From Acidobacteriota bacterium (GTDB taxonomy: Bacteria; Acidobacteriota; Terriglobia; Acidiferrales; UBA7541): a stretch of 64,000 nucleotides of DNA. Every line of letters begins with the position of its first letter. The first letter of the stretch is position 1. Of the stretch, positions 35,335-43,700 are shown piece by piece. The position numbers and the translations under genes are program-made. The notes beneath the pieces are model-generated. The model was not told the origin of the DNA. It was given only the letters and a program-made list of their open reading frames with translations, and searched no databases. The stretch lies in the NCBI GenBank assembly GCA_003225315.1, contig QHZD01000039.1, positions 26,330-90,329 of the forward strand, given 5' to 3'.

Positions 35335-36183
35335 ATGACCCCACGCACACTTTCGCGGCGGTCGTTTATTGCTTTTTCGGCGATGCTGCCATGGGCGCTT
35401 TCGGCTCGCGCGGCGAAATCGATTCCCGCCGGACTGGAACTCTATTCTGTGCGCGAGGAATTCAAAAAAGATTCCGAGGGCACGGTTCGCGCCGTCGCGG
35501 AAATGGGATATCAGGGCGTTGAATTCTATGCGCCCTATTTCGAGTGGTCGGAAGCGCAAGCCAAGCAGATGCGAAAGCTTCTGGACGATCTCGGGATTCG
35601 ATGCTTCTCAACGCACAACGATAGTTCGAATCTGAGTCCGGAGAAAATCGGCAAAGCGCGCGACTTCAACTTGATTTTGGGCAGCAAATACGTGGTCATG
35701 GCTTCGGCGAAACCCCAGCCCGGCCTGGATGGCTGGAAGACCGTGGCCGATGCGCTGAATGCCGCCGCCGATCAACTGGAGACTTCCGGACTGAAAGCCG
35801 GATATCACAATCACCGGTTGGAGTTCACTGCGGTTGACGGCCAGCGCCCGATGGAAATCTTGGCGAAAAATACGAAACCTTCCGTCATGCTGCAACTGGA
35901 TGTGGGCACTTGCCTGGAGGCCGGCTCCGATCCAGTTGCATGGATACGCGCGAATCCTGGGCGAATTCACTCTCTTCATCTGAAGGACTGGTCGCCGGAC
36001 CCAGAGAAGGGTTACAAGGTTTTGTTTGGGGAAGGCGCTGCAGAGTGGAAAAATATTTTCGAGGCAGCCGAGAGCGGCGGCGGAGTGGAATATTATCTGA
36101 TTGAGCAGGAAGGCAGCCGCTTTACGGAACTTGATACCGCGCGCCGCTGCTTGCAATCCTTCCGGCAAATCCGTCCAGCATGA
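35335..36183 (+). CDS. Tat-exported sugar phosphate isomerase/epimerase (TIM barrel)
   Basis: A 282-residue member of the xylose-isomerase-like TIM-barrel (AP endonuclease 2) superfamily. The N-terminus has Arg8-Arg9 in LSRRSFIAFSAML followed by a hydrophobic stretch ending ALSARA, so export by the Tat route is likely. Barrel landmarks are MGYQGVEFYAPY near 60, AGYHNHRLEF near 161, LQLDVGTCLEAG near 188, SLHLKDWSP and YLIEQEG near the end. The His, Asp and Glu in these strands form the metal site of the superfamily. Likely substrate is a sugar or inositol-type polyol. It is followed by decayed DNA and a LacI-type regulator on the other strand. Confidence 0.88.
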   Translation: MTPRTLSRRSFIAFSAMLPWALSARAAKSIPAGLELYSVREEFKKDSEGTVRAVAEMGYQGVEFYAPYFEWSEAQAKQMRKLLDDLGIRCFSTHNDSSNLSPEKIGKARDFNLILGSKYVVMASAKPQPGLDGWKTVADALNAAADQLETSGLKAGYHNHRLEFTAVDGQRPMEILAKNTKPSVMLQLDVGTCLEAGSDPVAWIRANPGRIHSLHLKDWSPDPEKGYKVLFGEGAAEWKNIFEAAESGGGVEYYLIEQEGSRFTELDTARRCLQSFRQIRPA

Positions 36184-36230
36184 TGTCGCGTGAAACTTCG
36201 CTCCCGGTTTGGATAATTCCACGAGAACTC

Positions 36231-36249
36231 TGGAGCCGAGAGTGGGAGT
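36231..36249 (-). repeat. Copy of the 3' end of tRNA-Thr
   Basis: Nineteen bases match 38008-38026, the last part of the tRNA-Thr gene including CCA. The short word GGCCCGTTC a few bases on (36257-36265) also occurs at 52222-52230, where the tRNA 5' end meets its natural flank. This looks like an attachment-site scar from an insertion in the same tRNA. Confidence 0.6.
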
Positions 36250-36300
36250 CGTGTCTGGCCCGTTCAAAAAAAGTGCGGCCTGTGCGCGGCCGCCCTTTCC

Positions 36301-36586
36301 CGGAATCCAGGAAATGCCAATAACTGGATGACTTTCAATTGACAGGCTCTAAAGATAATCGGATGGCCATCGGAGCGCAGCTCAAAGTGACCACCGAGGA
36401 CGGCGCCACCAGTACGATATTGTCTCGACAAGCGTAGGCTACGGAGCTTCACGGGATCCGCGCCCGCATTTCGGCCGGGGTCCGTTCAAGGCTGTGAAAC
36501 AAATCGAAGTGCACTGGCCCAGCGGCGTGCGCCAAGCGCTGAAAGATCTGCCCGCCAATCAGGTCCATCGCATCGCGGAGCCATGA
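36301..36586 (+). pseudogene. Remnant of an ASPIC/UnbV domain (CRTAC1-type protein C-terminus)
   Basis: Three frames pieced together give a C-terminal ASPIC/UnbV domain. The pieces are RNPGNANNWMTF near 36301-36335, LTGSKDNRMAIGAQLKVT near 36340-36400, and VGYGASRDPRPHFG with KQIEVHWPSGVRQAL to the stop at 36584-36586. At least two frameshifts and the absence of the rest of the protein show decay. The domain matches that of the gene at 49540-51325 in type but not closely in sequence. Confidence 0.75.
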
Positions 36587-36674
36587 CGCAGCCGCGGCCA
36601 CAGCCTGGGACCGCTGATTGTAGGCAATCGGTACGAATTGCAACCCAGTATGGTAAAGACCTCGGCGACAATGT

Positions 36675-37802
36675 TCAGTCGTAGTTCCAATAGGCAAAGT
36701 CAGAAGGCATATCGTTTGCGGCGGCTGCAGCCCTCGCGCCGGTCCCACTGGAAGCCCGCTTCTCCAGAAAGAAATCCAGATTACCCCGCATGATCAAGTG
36801 CGGTGCGAGAGTGACACGAAAGGCAGGGCCTCTGCCATGGAACAAGAACTCCTGCAGAACGCGAAACGCGAGTCTGCCCTGGGTGCGCGGCCGCTGATAG
36901 ATCGTTGCGGCTACATTGCCGTCGCGAATTTGGTCGATGATGGCGGGGAACAAATCAGTGGCAATGATGGTAAGACGGTCCAGTAATTGAGCGTCCCTAG
37001 CTGCCTCGACCACCGGCATCGAGGCTTCCGTGGTCACGTAAATCCCCGCTAAATCGGGATGGGAGGCAAGCAGCTTCCTGCACTTGTCATAAGCTTCCGA
37101 TTCGACGTCGTGATCCTCAATGGGATCAACGAGCGAAATGTCGGAATGCAAGGATTTGAGCGTCTTCTCGAAGGCAGCCAGTTTTTCCGCGTGCTCGGTC
37201 ACGGCCAGTGCGCTCAGTGTCACCGCGACTTTGCCCTTCCGATTCAGAAATCTCCCCATCAGGTCGGCTGCCAAGGAGCCGCTTGCCATGGTGTCCACGG
37301 AAACGGCGGCAAGCCTGCTTGTTTCCGGTGCGTCCGTGGACACGCAAACGACAGGAATTCTTGGCCGCGTGGCGCGCCGCATCCAGTCACGCAGGCTGCT
37401 TGGACGGCTTGGGAACAGGATGATGCCATCCGACTCCGCAGCCATCGCCGCTTCAAAGGCCTCTTCTTCCCCTTCTCCCAAGCGCGGGAACGTGCGGAAT
37501 TCGACATCTTCAGCATGCATGCCGAGGGCCTGAGCCTCTTCACCAATGCCGCTGCGGACCTCATCCCAGAAGGAAGTCGTGCCTTTCAGCGTGTTCACAG
37601 AAACGCGAAAGTGCTTTTTTTGCGAGAGTAGGCGCGCAACCATGTTAGGGCGATAACCCATGTTCTTCGACATCTGCAGGACACGGGTTCTGGTCATGGG
37701 ATTTACGTCGGGATTGCCATGCAAAGCGCGGTGCACCGTACCGGTAGATATGCCCAGGGCATTGGCTATGTCGAAAAGCGTGACTCGGCGGCTTATCGTC
37801 AT
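36675..37802 (-). CDS. LacI-family transcriptional regulator
   Basis: A 375-residue repressor or activator. The N-terminal helix-turn-helix is VTLFDIANALGISTGTVHRA (8-27), followed by the hinge helix near NMVARLLSQKK. The remainder is a periplasmic-binding-protein-like sensor domain with DGIILFPSRPSSL near 125 and LAGIYVTTEASMPVVEAARD near 265, close to the ribose/xylose-responsive subgroup. It presumably binds a sugar. It has no co-oriented target gene; the exported isomerase at 35335 is a possible target across the decayed stretch. Upstream (37930-37940) a small inverted repeat, GTAAC-G-GTTAC, might be an autoregulatory operator. Confidence 0.9.
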   Translation of the reverse strand: MTISRRVTLFDIANALGISTGTVHRALHGNPDVNPMTRTRVLQMSKNMGYRPNMVARLLSQKKHFRVSVNTLKGTTSFWDEVRSGIGEEAQALGMHAEDVEFRTFPRLGEGEEEAFEAAMAAESDGIILFPSRPSSLRDWMRRATRPRIPVVCVSTDAPETSRLAAVSVDTMASGSLAADLMGRFLNRKGKVAVTLSALAVTEHAEKLAAFEKTLKSLHSDISLVDPIEDHDVESEAYDKCRKLLASHPDLAGIYVTTEASMPVVEAARDAQLLDRLTIIATDLFPAIIDQIRDGNVAATIYQRPRTQGRLAFRVLQEFLFHGRGPAFRVTLAPHLIMRGNLDFFLEKRASSGTGARAAAAANDMPSDFAYWNYD

Positions 37803-38007
37803 CGATTTTGGTTCAAAAGAAGCAAAAGTCTACAGAGCCCAAGGCGAATCGTAGCCAAGAACCATGACCAGCGGTATTACGTTGAACCATTGGGCTGGAT
37901 ATCAGGGCAGTGCTGGCCGACAGTGTTCTGTAACGGTTACGGTGATACTTTAGGCTAGGAACAGAAGGATGGGCAAGGGATTTATGCTGGTCTGTAAAGG
38001 GGATAAG

Positions 38008-38082
38008 TGGAGCCGAGAGTGGGAGTTGAACCCACGACCTGCCGATTACGAATCGGCTGCTCTACCACTGAGCTACCTCGGC
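38008..38082 (-). tRNA. tRNA-Thr, anticodon CGT
   Basis: A complete 75-base tRNA with encoded CCA on the minus strand. The acceptor GCCGAGG pairs with TCTCGGC (one G-U pair), the D arm is GCTCAGTGGTAGAGC, and the anticodon loop TTCGTAA within the stem GCCGA/TCGGC gives CGT, reading ACG (Thr). The T loop is GTTCAACTC. Its 5' half overlaps the left end of the genomic island, so the upstream DNA (38083 and beyond) belongs to the island, and no good promoter is visible there. The original promoter appears to be at 52236-52265. Confidence 0.95.
38046..38082 (-). repeat. Left attachment site, tRNA-Thr 5' half within the intact gene
   Basis: 37 bases from the anticodon to the first base of the tRNA; matches 52189-52224 except for one missing G in the latter. 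Confidence 0.85.
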
Positions 38083-38093
38083 TTATCAAGCAG

Positions 38094-39056
38094 TTACGGG
38101 TTGTTTAGAGAGCTGCCGACCGCAATTTGAGTTTTCGTTGCGTTTTCGGAGACCTTCGCCATCGCCTCATGCAGTTGCTCCGTGCTCACGATGTTGTACC
38201 GTTGGAAGACTGCCACGGTGCGATGTCCGGTGATTCTCATTGCCGTGCTCTGGTCTACTCCCGCTTGAATCAAATTGCGGGCGGCTGAACGGCGGAAGTC
38301 GTGAGGGATTAGACGCTCATACTGGTGCCACTCCTCGCCGGTCTTTTTTCCCAAACCAAGTTTAACACAAGCTTTTATCCATTCTCTACGGAAGTTCGTC
38401 GTGTCGAACACAGGACCGTCCTTCCGAAACAGTTTCTTAAGCATCACCGTGAGTTCCTTAGATAGGGGCAGGATTAGCGGCTTGCGATTCTTAATGACCC
38501 CGGGGGGCAGGTGTATTTCGTTTTTGTCGAGCTTGACCCAAGGCCACACGATTTGCTTCATGGCTCCCGTGCGGCATCCGGTCTCGTAGCAGAAGGTGAG
38601 AGCGGCGTGGAGGTTGACCGGCATCTCGGCGCGGAGCGTATCGAACTCGGGTCGCTCGACGAACCCCTCACGGGGATCGGACTCTTTGCTCATCGGGAAG
38701 TAGGGGATGTACGTGACCTTGCCCTCACGTTGGGCGAGGGTGAACATACGGCGGAGTCTGGCAAGGTTTCGGTTGCAGGCTGGACCTGCAACCCCATCCT
38801 GTTCCTTTCGCTTCGCTGTAAAGCGCCGTAGCGTGTCCGTCGTAATTGCTTGCACTGCCATGCCACCGAAGAAATCGTCGAGCGACTTGAGCACGCCTTT
38901 CTTACCAGAAATCACGAGGTCTTCCCCGTCCATCTCCGCCTTGCCGTTCGCCGTGTAGTCGGCTACGAGGATGGCTCGCAAGTCCTCGTAGAAAAGTTTC
39001 CTCGTGTCCACCGGCGCGATGCCCTTCGCGAGCTCTTCCTTCGCCTTGCGGAGCAT
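38094..39056 (-). CDS. Tyrosine recombinase (integrase), catalytic part
   Basis: A 320-residue reading frame with the core-binding and catalytic domains of a tyrosine integrase. The core-binding domain is at about 25-115 (SLDDFFGGMAVQAITTDTL). Catalytic residues: Arg in GCRTGAM, His-x-x-Arg in IPHDFRRSA, His in ITGHRTVA and the nucleophile Tyr in VFQRYNIVS. The first methionine (39056) is not the native start. In-frame codons before it read RRSSGSKLKQVAVE, a natural continuation, and the arm-binding N-terminus sits in another frame at 39093-39180. The stop is 11 bases from the tRNA. It should catalyse recombination between the tRNA 5'-half copies if the frame were intact. Confidence 0.9.
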   Translation of the reverse strand: MLRKAKEELAKGIAPVDTRKLFYEDLRAILVADYTANGKAEMDGEDLVISGKKGVLKSLDDFFGGMAVQAITTDTLRRFTAKRKEQDGVAGPACNRNLARLRRMFTLAQREGKVTYIPYFPMSKESDPREGFVERPEFDTLRAEMPVNLHAALTFCYETGCRTGAMKQIVWPWVKLDKNEIHLPPGVIKNRKPLILPLSKELTVMLKKLFRKDGPVFDTTNFRREWIKACVKLGLGKKTGEEWHQYERLIPHDFRRSAARNLIQAGVDQSTAMRITGHRTVAVFQRYNIVSTEQLHEAMAKVSENATKTQIAVGSSLNNP

Positions 39057-39064
39057 CTCGACCG

Positions 39065-39180
39065 CTACCTGTTTGAGTTTCGACCCTGAGGATCGCCGAA
39101 CTGTTTCCCGTTGAGGTTGATGCAGGAGAAATACCAGATGTCGCCGATTTTTTCGAGTCCGCCTTCACCGCGAGTTCGCA
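39065..39180 (-). pseudogene. Frameshifted N-terminus of the integrase
   Basis: Starting at ATG 39180 the sequence MRTRGEGGLEKIGDIWYFSC followed by INLNGKQ is a typical arm-type DNA-binding N-terminus of integrases. It then runs out of frame near 39090-39100 and stops at 39065. Joining NGKQF to RRSSGSKLKQ of the main frame restores a continuous protein of about 360 residues. So a single small indel split the gene, unless it is an assembly error. Confidence 0.75.
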
Positions 39181-39216
39181 TTAGCTCACGTCCCTCAAGT
39201 AAAGTACATTCTTGTC

Positions 39217-39357
39217 TCAGAGCAACTTCTTCTTGCGTTCGAACCATTTCGTCAGATCGGCAATAGCGATGCCGTAGGATTTGCCGAGTCGGACTGCCGG
39301 GAGTTCGCGCGCGTAGATTGCCCGACGAATCTGTTTATCGTTAGTGCCGATCAGCCA
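39217..39357 (-). pseudogene. Excisionase-like helix-turn-helix protein, truncated
   Basis: A minus-strand frame of about 45 codons ends with KQIRRAIYARELPAVRLGKS and YGIAIADLTKWFERKK before a stop at 39217. This matches the C-terminal two thirds of excisionase-family (MerR-like) DNA-binding proteins, where a helix-turn-helix is followed by a beta wing. No good start codon precedes it, and the first helix seems damaged. It lies just upstream of the integrase on the same strand, the usual position of a recombination directionality factor. Confidence 0.6.
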
Positions 39358-39374
39358 AGGCGACCTTCGACAAA

Positions 39375-39602
39375 ATGAGCACTTCTGAGCGGCTGCAACT
39401 GATGGAAGCTATTGGCAGTCTTGCTGGCTTGCACGAAGGTCCAAAAAACGCCTTTCCAGATGGCACACATTATGAGTACGACCCTGATCTGAAAAGAACT
39501 GTGGAGGTCGACCCATCAGGACAAGTAGCCCCCGTGACTCTGGTCACAGGAAAGCTCCAGCGCGAATCACAGAAGACGCTCGCGCACAAAACGACACGAT
39601 AA
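39375..39602 (+). CDS. Small protein upstream of a zeta-toxin-like kinase (possible antitoxin)
   Basis: A 75-residue soluble protein. The N-terminus is helical (MSTSERLQLMEAIGSLAGLH), followed by PKNAFPDGTHYEYDPDLKRT and a strand-rich end. It ends 33 bases before the TTG of the kinase gene and is in the same reading frame, so only a TAA separates the two open frames. In two-gene modules with zeta-type kinases the small first gene is commonly the antitoxin. That is an inference from position; the protein has no similarity I can see to the epsilon antitoxin. Confidence 0.6.
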   Translation: MSTSERLQLMEAIGSLAGLHEGPKNAFPDGTHYEYDPDLKRTVEVDPSGQVAPVTLVTGKLQRESQKTLAHKTTR

Positions 39603-39635
39603 GGACATTTTGCTCTGAGCGAAACGAAACCAGCA

Positions 39636-40166
39636 TTGATAGTGATCGCAGGCCCCATGGGCGCTGGGAAGACTACCTTCTATGACGCCCACCTTAAGGA
39701 AGCTTTCCCCATCCTCGTTCCCCCTATTCCGTACCAGCGCGAAGCGATACTGGGCGAACACCGCTCATTTGCAGTCGAGGATCTCGTCGTGGACACAGAA
39801 TTGTTGGAGAGCGCGAGAGAGGCAGGTTTCACCACGAAAGTGGTCTTCATCTCCACGGAAGACCCCAACCTGAATGCCGGTCGCATCTTGGTCCGGATGA
39901 GTCATGGCGGGCAATCGGTCCCACTGAGCACGGTTCCGGAGTCGTACGAAGAAGCGATGAAGAGCCTGCCTGAGGCGCGCAGGCATGCCGACGATCTTCT
40001 TGTCTACGACAACACACCGAATGGGAAGGGACATCGGCTGGTGGCACGTTTCATTGCAGGTGAACTAGTGAAAACAACGCATAGCATTCCCGATTGGCTA
40101 AAGAATGTCTTCGGCCATGAACTCGGAGAAGCCAAACAACAAGAAAAATCCCACCGCGCGCGTTAG
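39636..40166 (+). CDS. Zeta-toxin-like kinase
   Basis: A 176-residue P-loop kinase. The Walker A motif is GPMGAGKTT at residues 6-14, close to the start, as in zeta/PezT toxins. Further features fit that family: STEDPNLNAGRILVRMSHGG (a base- or sugar-binding region with arginines) and an AxDLLVYDN motif near 140. Zeta toxins phosphorylate UDP-N-acetylglucosamine and block cell-wall synthesis. The only starts are a TTG (39636) or a CTG at 39615. With the small upstream gene it forms a likely toxin-antitoxin pair that could stabilise the island. Confidence 0.75.
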   Translation: MIVIAGPMGAGKTTFYDAHLKEAFPILVPPIPYQREAILGEHRSFAVEDLVVDTELLESAREAGFTTKVVFISTEDPNLNAGRILVRMSHGGQSVPLSTVPESYEEAMKSLPEARRHADDLLVYDNTPNGKGHRLVARFIAGELVKTTHSIPDWLKNVFGHELGEAKQQEKSHRAR

Positions 40167-40531
40167 GACGCGAATCCCGCACTGCTTGCCGTCACAGCCC
40201 TCGCCGATACGTTGAAACTACCCTCGCACAAGCTGATCGAAAGGCTCTGCTGAACGCCAGGGAGTTCCCTTCGCTCCCGCCGCCTTCAAGGGTCAGCCCG
40301 CTGAAGGCGACTCCCTGCGGTCGCCCTTGACTGCGGCTTCGCTGCGGGAGTGCTCCTGCTGCGAGAGGCGCGAACCTCTCTGCGCCCAAAACTGCCGGGC
40401 GCGGAGTTCGGAGCTGAGCTTTCGGCTGGTGCTGACCTTGAGCTTCAAGATCGACGCCGGCGCATCGTGCGACTCGAATGCGAACAGGCCGCTCACTGGA
40501 CCTTTCCGCTTCTCTAAAAACTGGAAATGCC
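40167..40531. other. Non-coding or decayed stretch in the island
   Basis: About 365 bases after the kinase gene carry no reading frame with recognisable similarity. Short open frames on both strands have biased, repetitive composition and lack ribosome-binding sites. It may be the remains of deleted cargo. Confidence 0.6.
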
Positions 40532-40551
40532 GTTTAGACAGAGTTTAGACA
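40532..40551. repeat. Direct repeat GTTTAGACA, 11-bp spacing
   Basis: Two exact 9-bp copies at 40532-40540 and 40543-40551 begin 11 bases apart, one helical turn, about 190 bases before the TonB receptor gene. Such phasing suits binding of a regulator to one face of DNA. Confidence 0.45.
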
Positions 40552-40581
40552 AAGGTATCTGCCGGTCAGAAAACTAGAAGT

Positions 40582-40691
40582 AAACTCTTTATGCCCAGAC
40601 TAAATTCAAGAAAACTCTTGCTTAATTGGTTGGACTTAGTTAGCTTACTCTCAAAATTTGGGGGTTCTGTGGGCCTCATAAAGAGTTTTTT
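40582..40691 (+). promoter_or_regulatory. Leader with long-range inverted repeat before the TonB receptor gene
   Basis: AAACTCTTTATG (40582-40593) and its exact complement (40677-40688) are 83 bases apart. The second arm runs straight into six T (40686-40691), which resembles a terminator or attenuator with a large loop. The TonB gene starts 50 bases later. It may control read-through, but no ligand motif is recognised. Confidence 0.4.
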
Positions 40692-40737
40692 GTTCCTGCC
40701 TATCCGTACACTACAGAAAACTGATGGAGGTGTGTGT

Positions 40738-43700
40738 ATGCTTCGCGTGAAGACTGTGTGTTCCATAGGAGCCGCGTTGGTGGTCGCTTTATTGTTGCCG
40801 AGTGGTTCGCTGCGGGCGCAAACGGCGTCAACCTCAACAGTGATAGGTACTGTCTCTGACAAGTCAGGCGCCAGTGTTCCGAACGCCAAGGTCGATTTGG
40901 AAGATGTGGACACCAAGGCGAAGACAACGGCCACCACCGGAAGCGACGGCGGTTATACCTTTCCTTCCGTGCGTCCGGGGAACTACGGCATCACGGTTTC
41001 AGCTAAAGGCTTCAGACAGTCAGTGGTGACCGGCGTAAGAGTTGAAATCGGAAAATCGGCCTTGGTTAATGTGATTTTGGAAGTTGGTGGGATGACCGAG
41101 GTTGTCGAGGTCAGCGCCGGTACTGGTGTCGAGTTGCAGACTTTGAACGCGAGCGTAGGCGACGTGCTCGATGCCAATCTCCTTGCGAACATGCCGACAT
41201 TGAGCCGGGATGCCACGGCCCTGGTGCTACTCCAGCCCATGGCGATTCCAGGCTTTAACGGGGCGGTTGCCGGTTCGGGCGACGGCAACTCGAGTGGCGG
41301 AACAATCGCTGGGGCACGCATGGACCAGAACACTTTCATGCTCGATGGTGGCGACGCCACCAGCAACATGGAGGGCGGCGGCGGCTACAACACCGGCTTC
41401 CAGGCTACTCCCCGAGCAGTAGTGCCCACTCCTGTAGAAAGTTTGGAAGAGTTTCGGGTACAAACGAACAACGCCGGTGTGGACTTCACCCGTTCACTTG
41501 GCGCCGAGGTTCAGATGGTCACCCGACGGGGCAGCAACGATTGGCACGGGGCAGGTTACTGGTACCATCAAAATGACGAGTTGAACGCCAACGACTGGTT
41601 CCGAGGCCACCGCCCCGACGCTTTTACGGGGAAGCCATTCACGGAAAATCCCGAATGGCGGGATAACCGCTATGGTGGGCGGATCGGCGGGCCGATCTGG
41701 AAGAACCGGACATTCTTCTTCCTCCATGAGGAAGAGCGTCACTTCTTCACCTCGTCGGTATTTCAACGGTTGGTGCCGTCTGATGCACTTAGGGTTGGTA
41801 TCCTGAAGTTCCGGGATGCTGGTGGTGTGGTCCGAGCCTTCAATCTGAATCCAACGCCAACGCTTGATCCAGTCGCGTGCTCCAGCCCTTGCAATGATAA
41901 CGATCCTCAAATCGGCACCGTGCTCCCTGCTGACAACGGCACTCTTGACCCACGATTGATAGGGCTTAACCCTGCCATAGCCGCCGAATGGGCTAATCTG
42001 CCTGCAGCTACTGATTTCTCGGCAGGTGACGCAGCACTAAGGGCACCGTTTTTCACGAGCAGCGTGCCGAACCTTGCCAACGAGCACTTTGCCGTGCTCC
42101 GGCTAGACCATAAGATCAATGACAAGTGGGATTTCATGGGTTCCTATCGCTACAGCACCTCCGCTATTACTCCCGCCAACATACAGGAGGACGTTGGAGG
42201 CATCGCATCCGGTTGTAAGTTTGGACAACCCTGCGCGCTGGCCAGCCGACCGCTGCAGCCGCGATTCTTGGTTGCGGGCTTGACAGGGCGGCTTACATCT
42301 AATCTGGTGAACGATTTCCATTTCGATTGGTTGCGTCATTGGTGGTCTTGGATTGCTCCCGGGGCAAGTGTCCCGGTGCCTGGACTCAACAACGGTACGG
42401 CTTGCGGGGCGGTGTCCCCATGTAGTGACACAAGGCTACAGATTTGGTCAGAAAGCCGGATCAACGCCATGGTACCCATTAACGTCAATACTCAACAAGC
42501 GCGTCAACGTGTCTGGAACGGACAGGACTACACGTTTATCGACAACCTGTCTTGGATTAAGGGCAAGCACGCGTGGAACTTCGGAGGACGCGTACAGCTC
42601 CAGCACTTCCTGCACGTCCGGGATGACAAGGTGGTGGGCGGCATAACTACGCCTCTCTACTTTGTGGCTCGGGGAGGTCAATTCCTCGACATCGGCGGAG
42701 TCCCTGTCCCCTCTTCTGTTAAGAGTTCGGACGCGAGCACATATAGACGGGCTTACATTTCCGCACTCGGGTTAGTGGACAGCGCCACGCAGGTGTTAAC
42801 ACGCGCTGGGGACTTGAGTCCGCAGCCCGTGGGGAGCACGATCACACAGAAAGAAAATGTAAATGCCTATGAACTCTATTTTGGCGACACCTGGCGCGTG
42901 TCTCCATCACTGACATTAAGCTATGGTTTGACGTGGGGTGTACAGATGCCGCCAACTGATCCGACAGGCAAGACGGCCATGATGATCGACGTTAGTACTG
43001 GCAAACCGATTGATGCCAAATCTTATATAGACACCAAGGAAAAGGCCGCTCTGAACGGAGACGTTTTCAATCCGACTGTGGGTTATGTGCCTATTAAGAG
43101 CCTCGGACGAAAATATCCATTTGACCCGGATTATACGAACTTCGGTCCCCGGCTGGCCTTTGCCTGGAATCCCGGTTCCGGCGGCCCACTGGACATGCTC
43201 CTTGGGAATAAGAAGACGGTGCTTCGCGGTGGCTGGTCGCGAGCGTTCGAGCGGAAGAACGGCGTCGGGCTTGTTCTGACTCCGGCCCTAGGTATAGGGT
43301 TCGGCGATCTTTCCGTTTGCACGGCGCCGAATACGACTGGTGCGTGCAGCGGGTTCTCCAATCCGACTACTGCCTTCCGGATCGGGATAGACGGCAACCA
43401 TATTAATGTTCCGCCCCTCCCGGCGGTCAGCGGTGGGGTAATCATCCCGGGGCAGGGATCACCCAGCGGCATTCAGCCAGCAAACGCCAACAGCGTCTTC
43501 GAGAGCCGCGACTTCCGTCTTGATCCGCACTACACTACTGGCGGCTCGGACTCCATCGACTTCAGCATCCAACGCGAGTTGCCCGGCAAGATGATCTTGG
43601 AATTAGGATATGTGGGCCGTTGGTCTCGAGATCTTTACGGCAACATTGACCTAAATTCAATCCCGTACATGTTTACGCCCAAGGGCACCAACCAGAGCTT

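Noticed and set aside
37930..37940. LacI operator upstream of the regulator gene
   Set aside because: The inverted repeat GTAAC-G-GTTAC has an odd centre rather than the CG centre usual for this family, so it is only mentioned with the gene and not listed as a feature.
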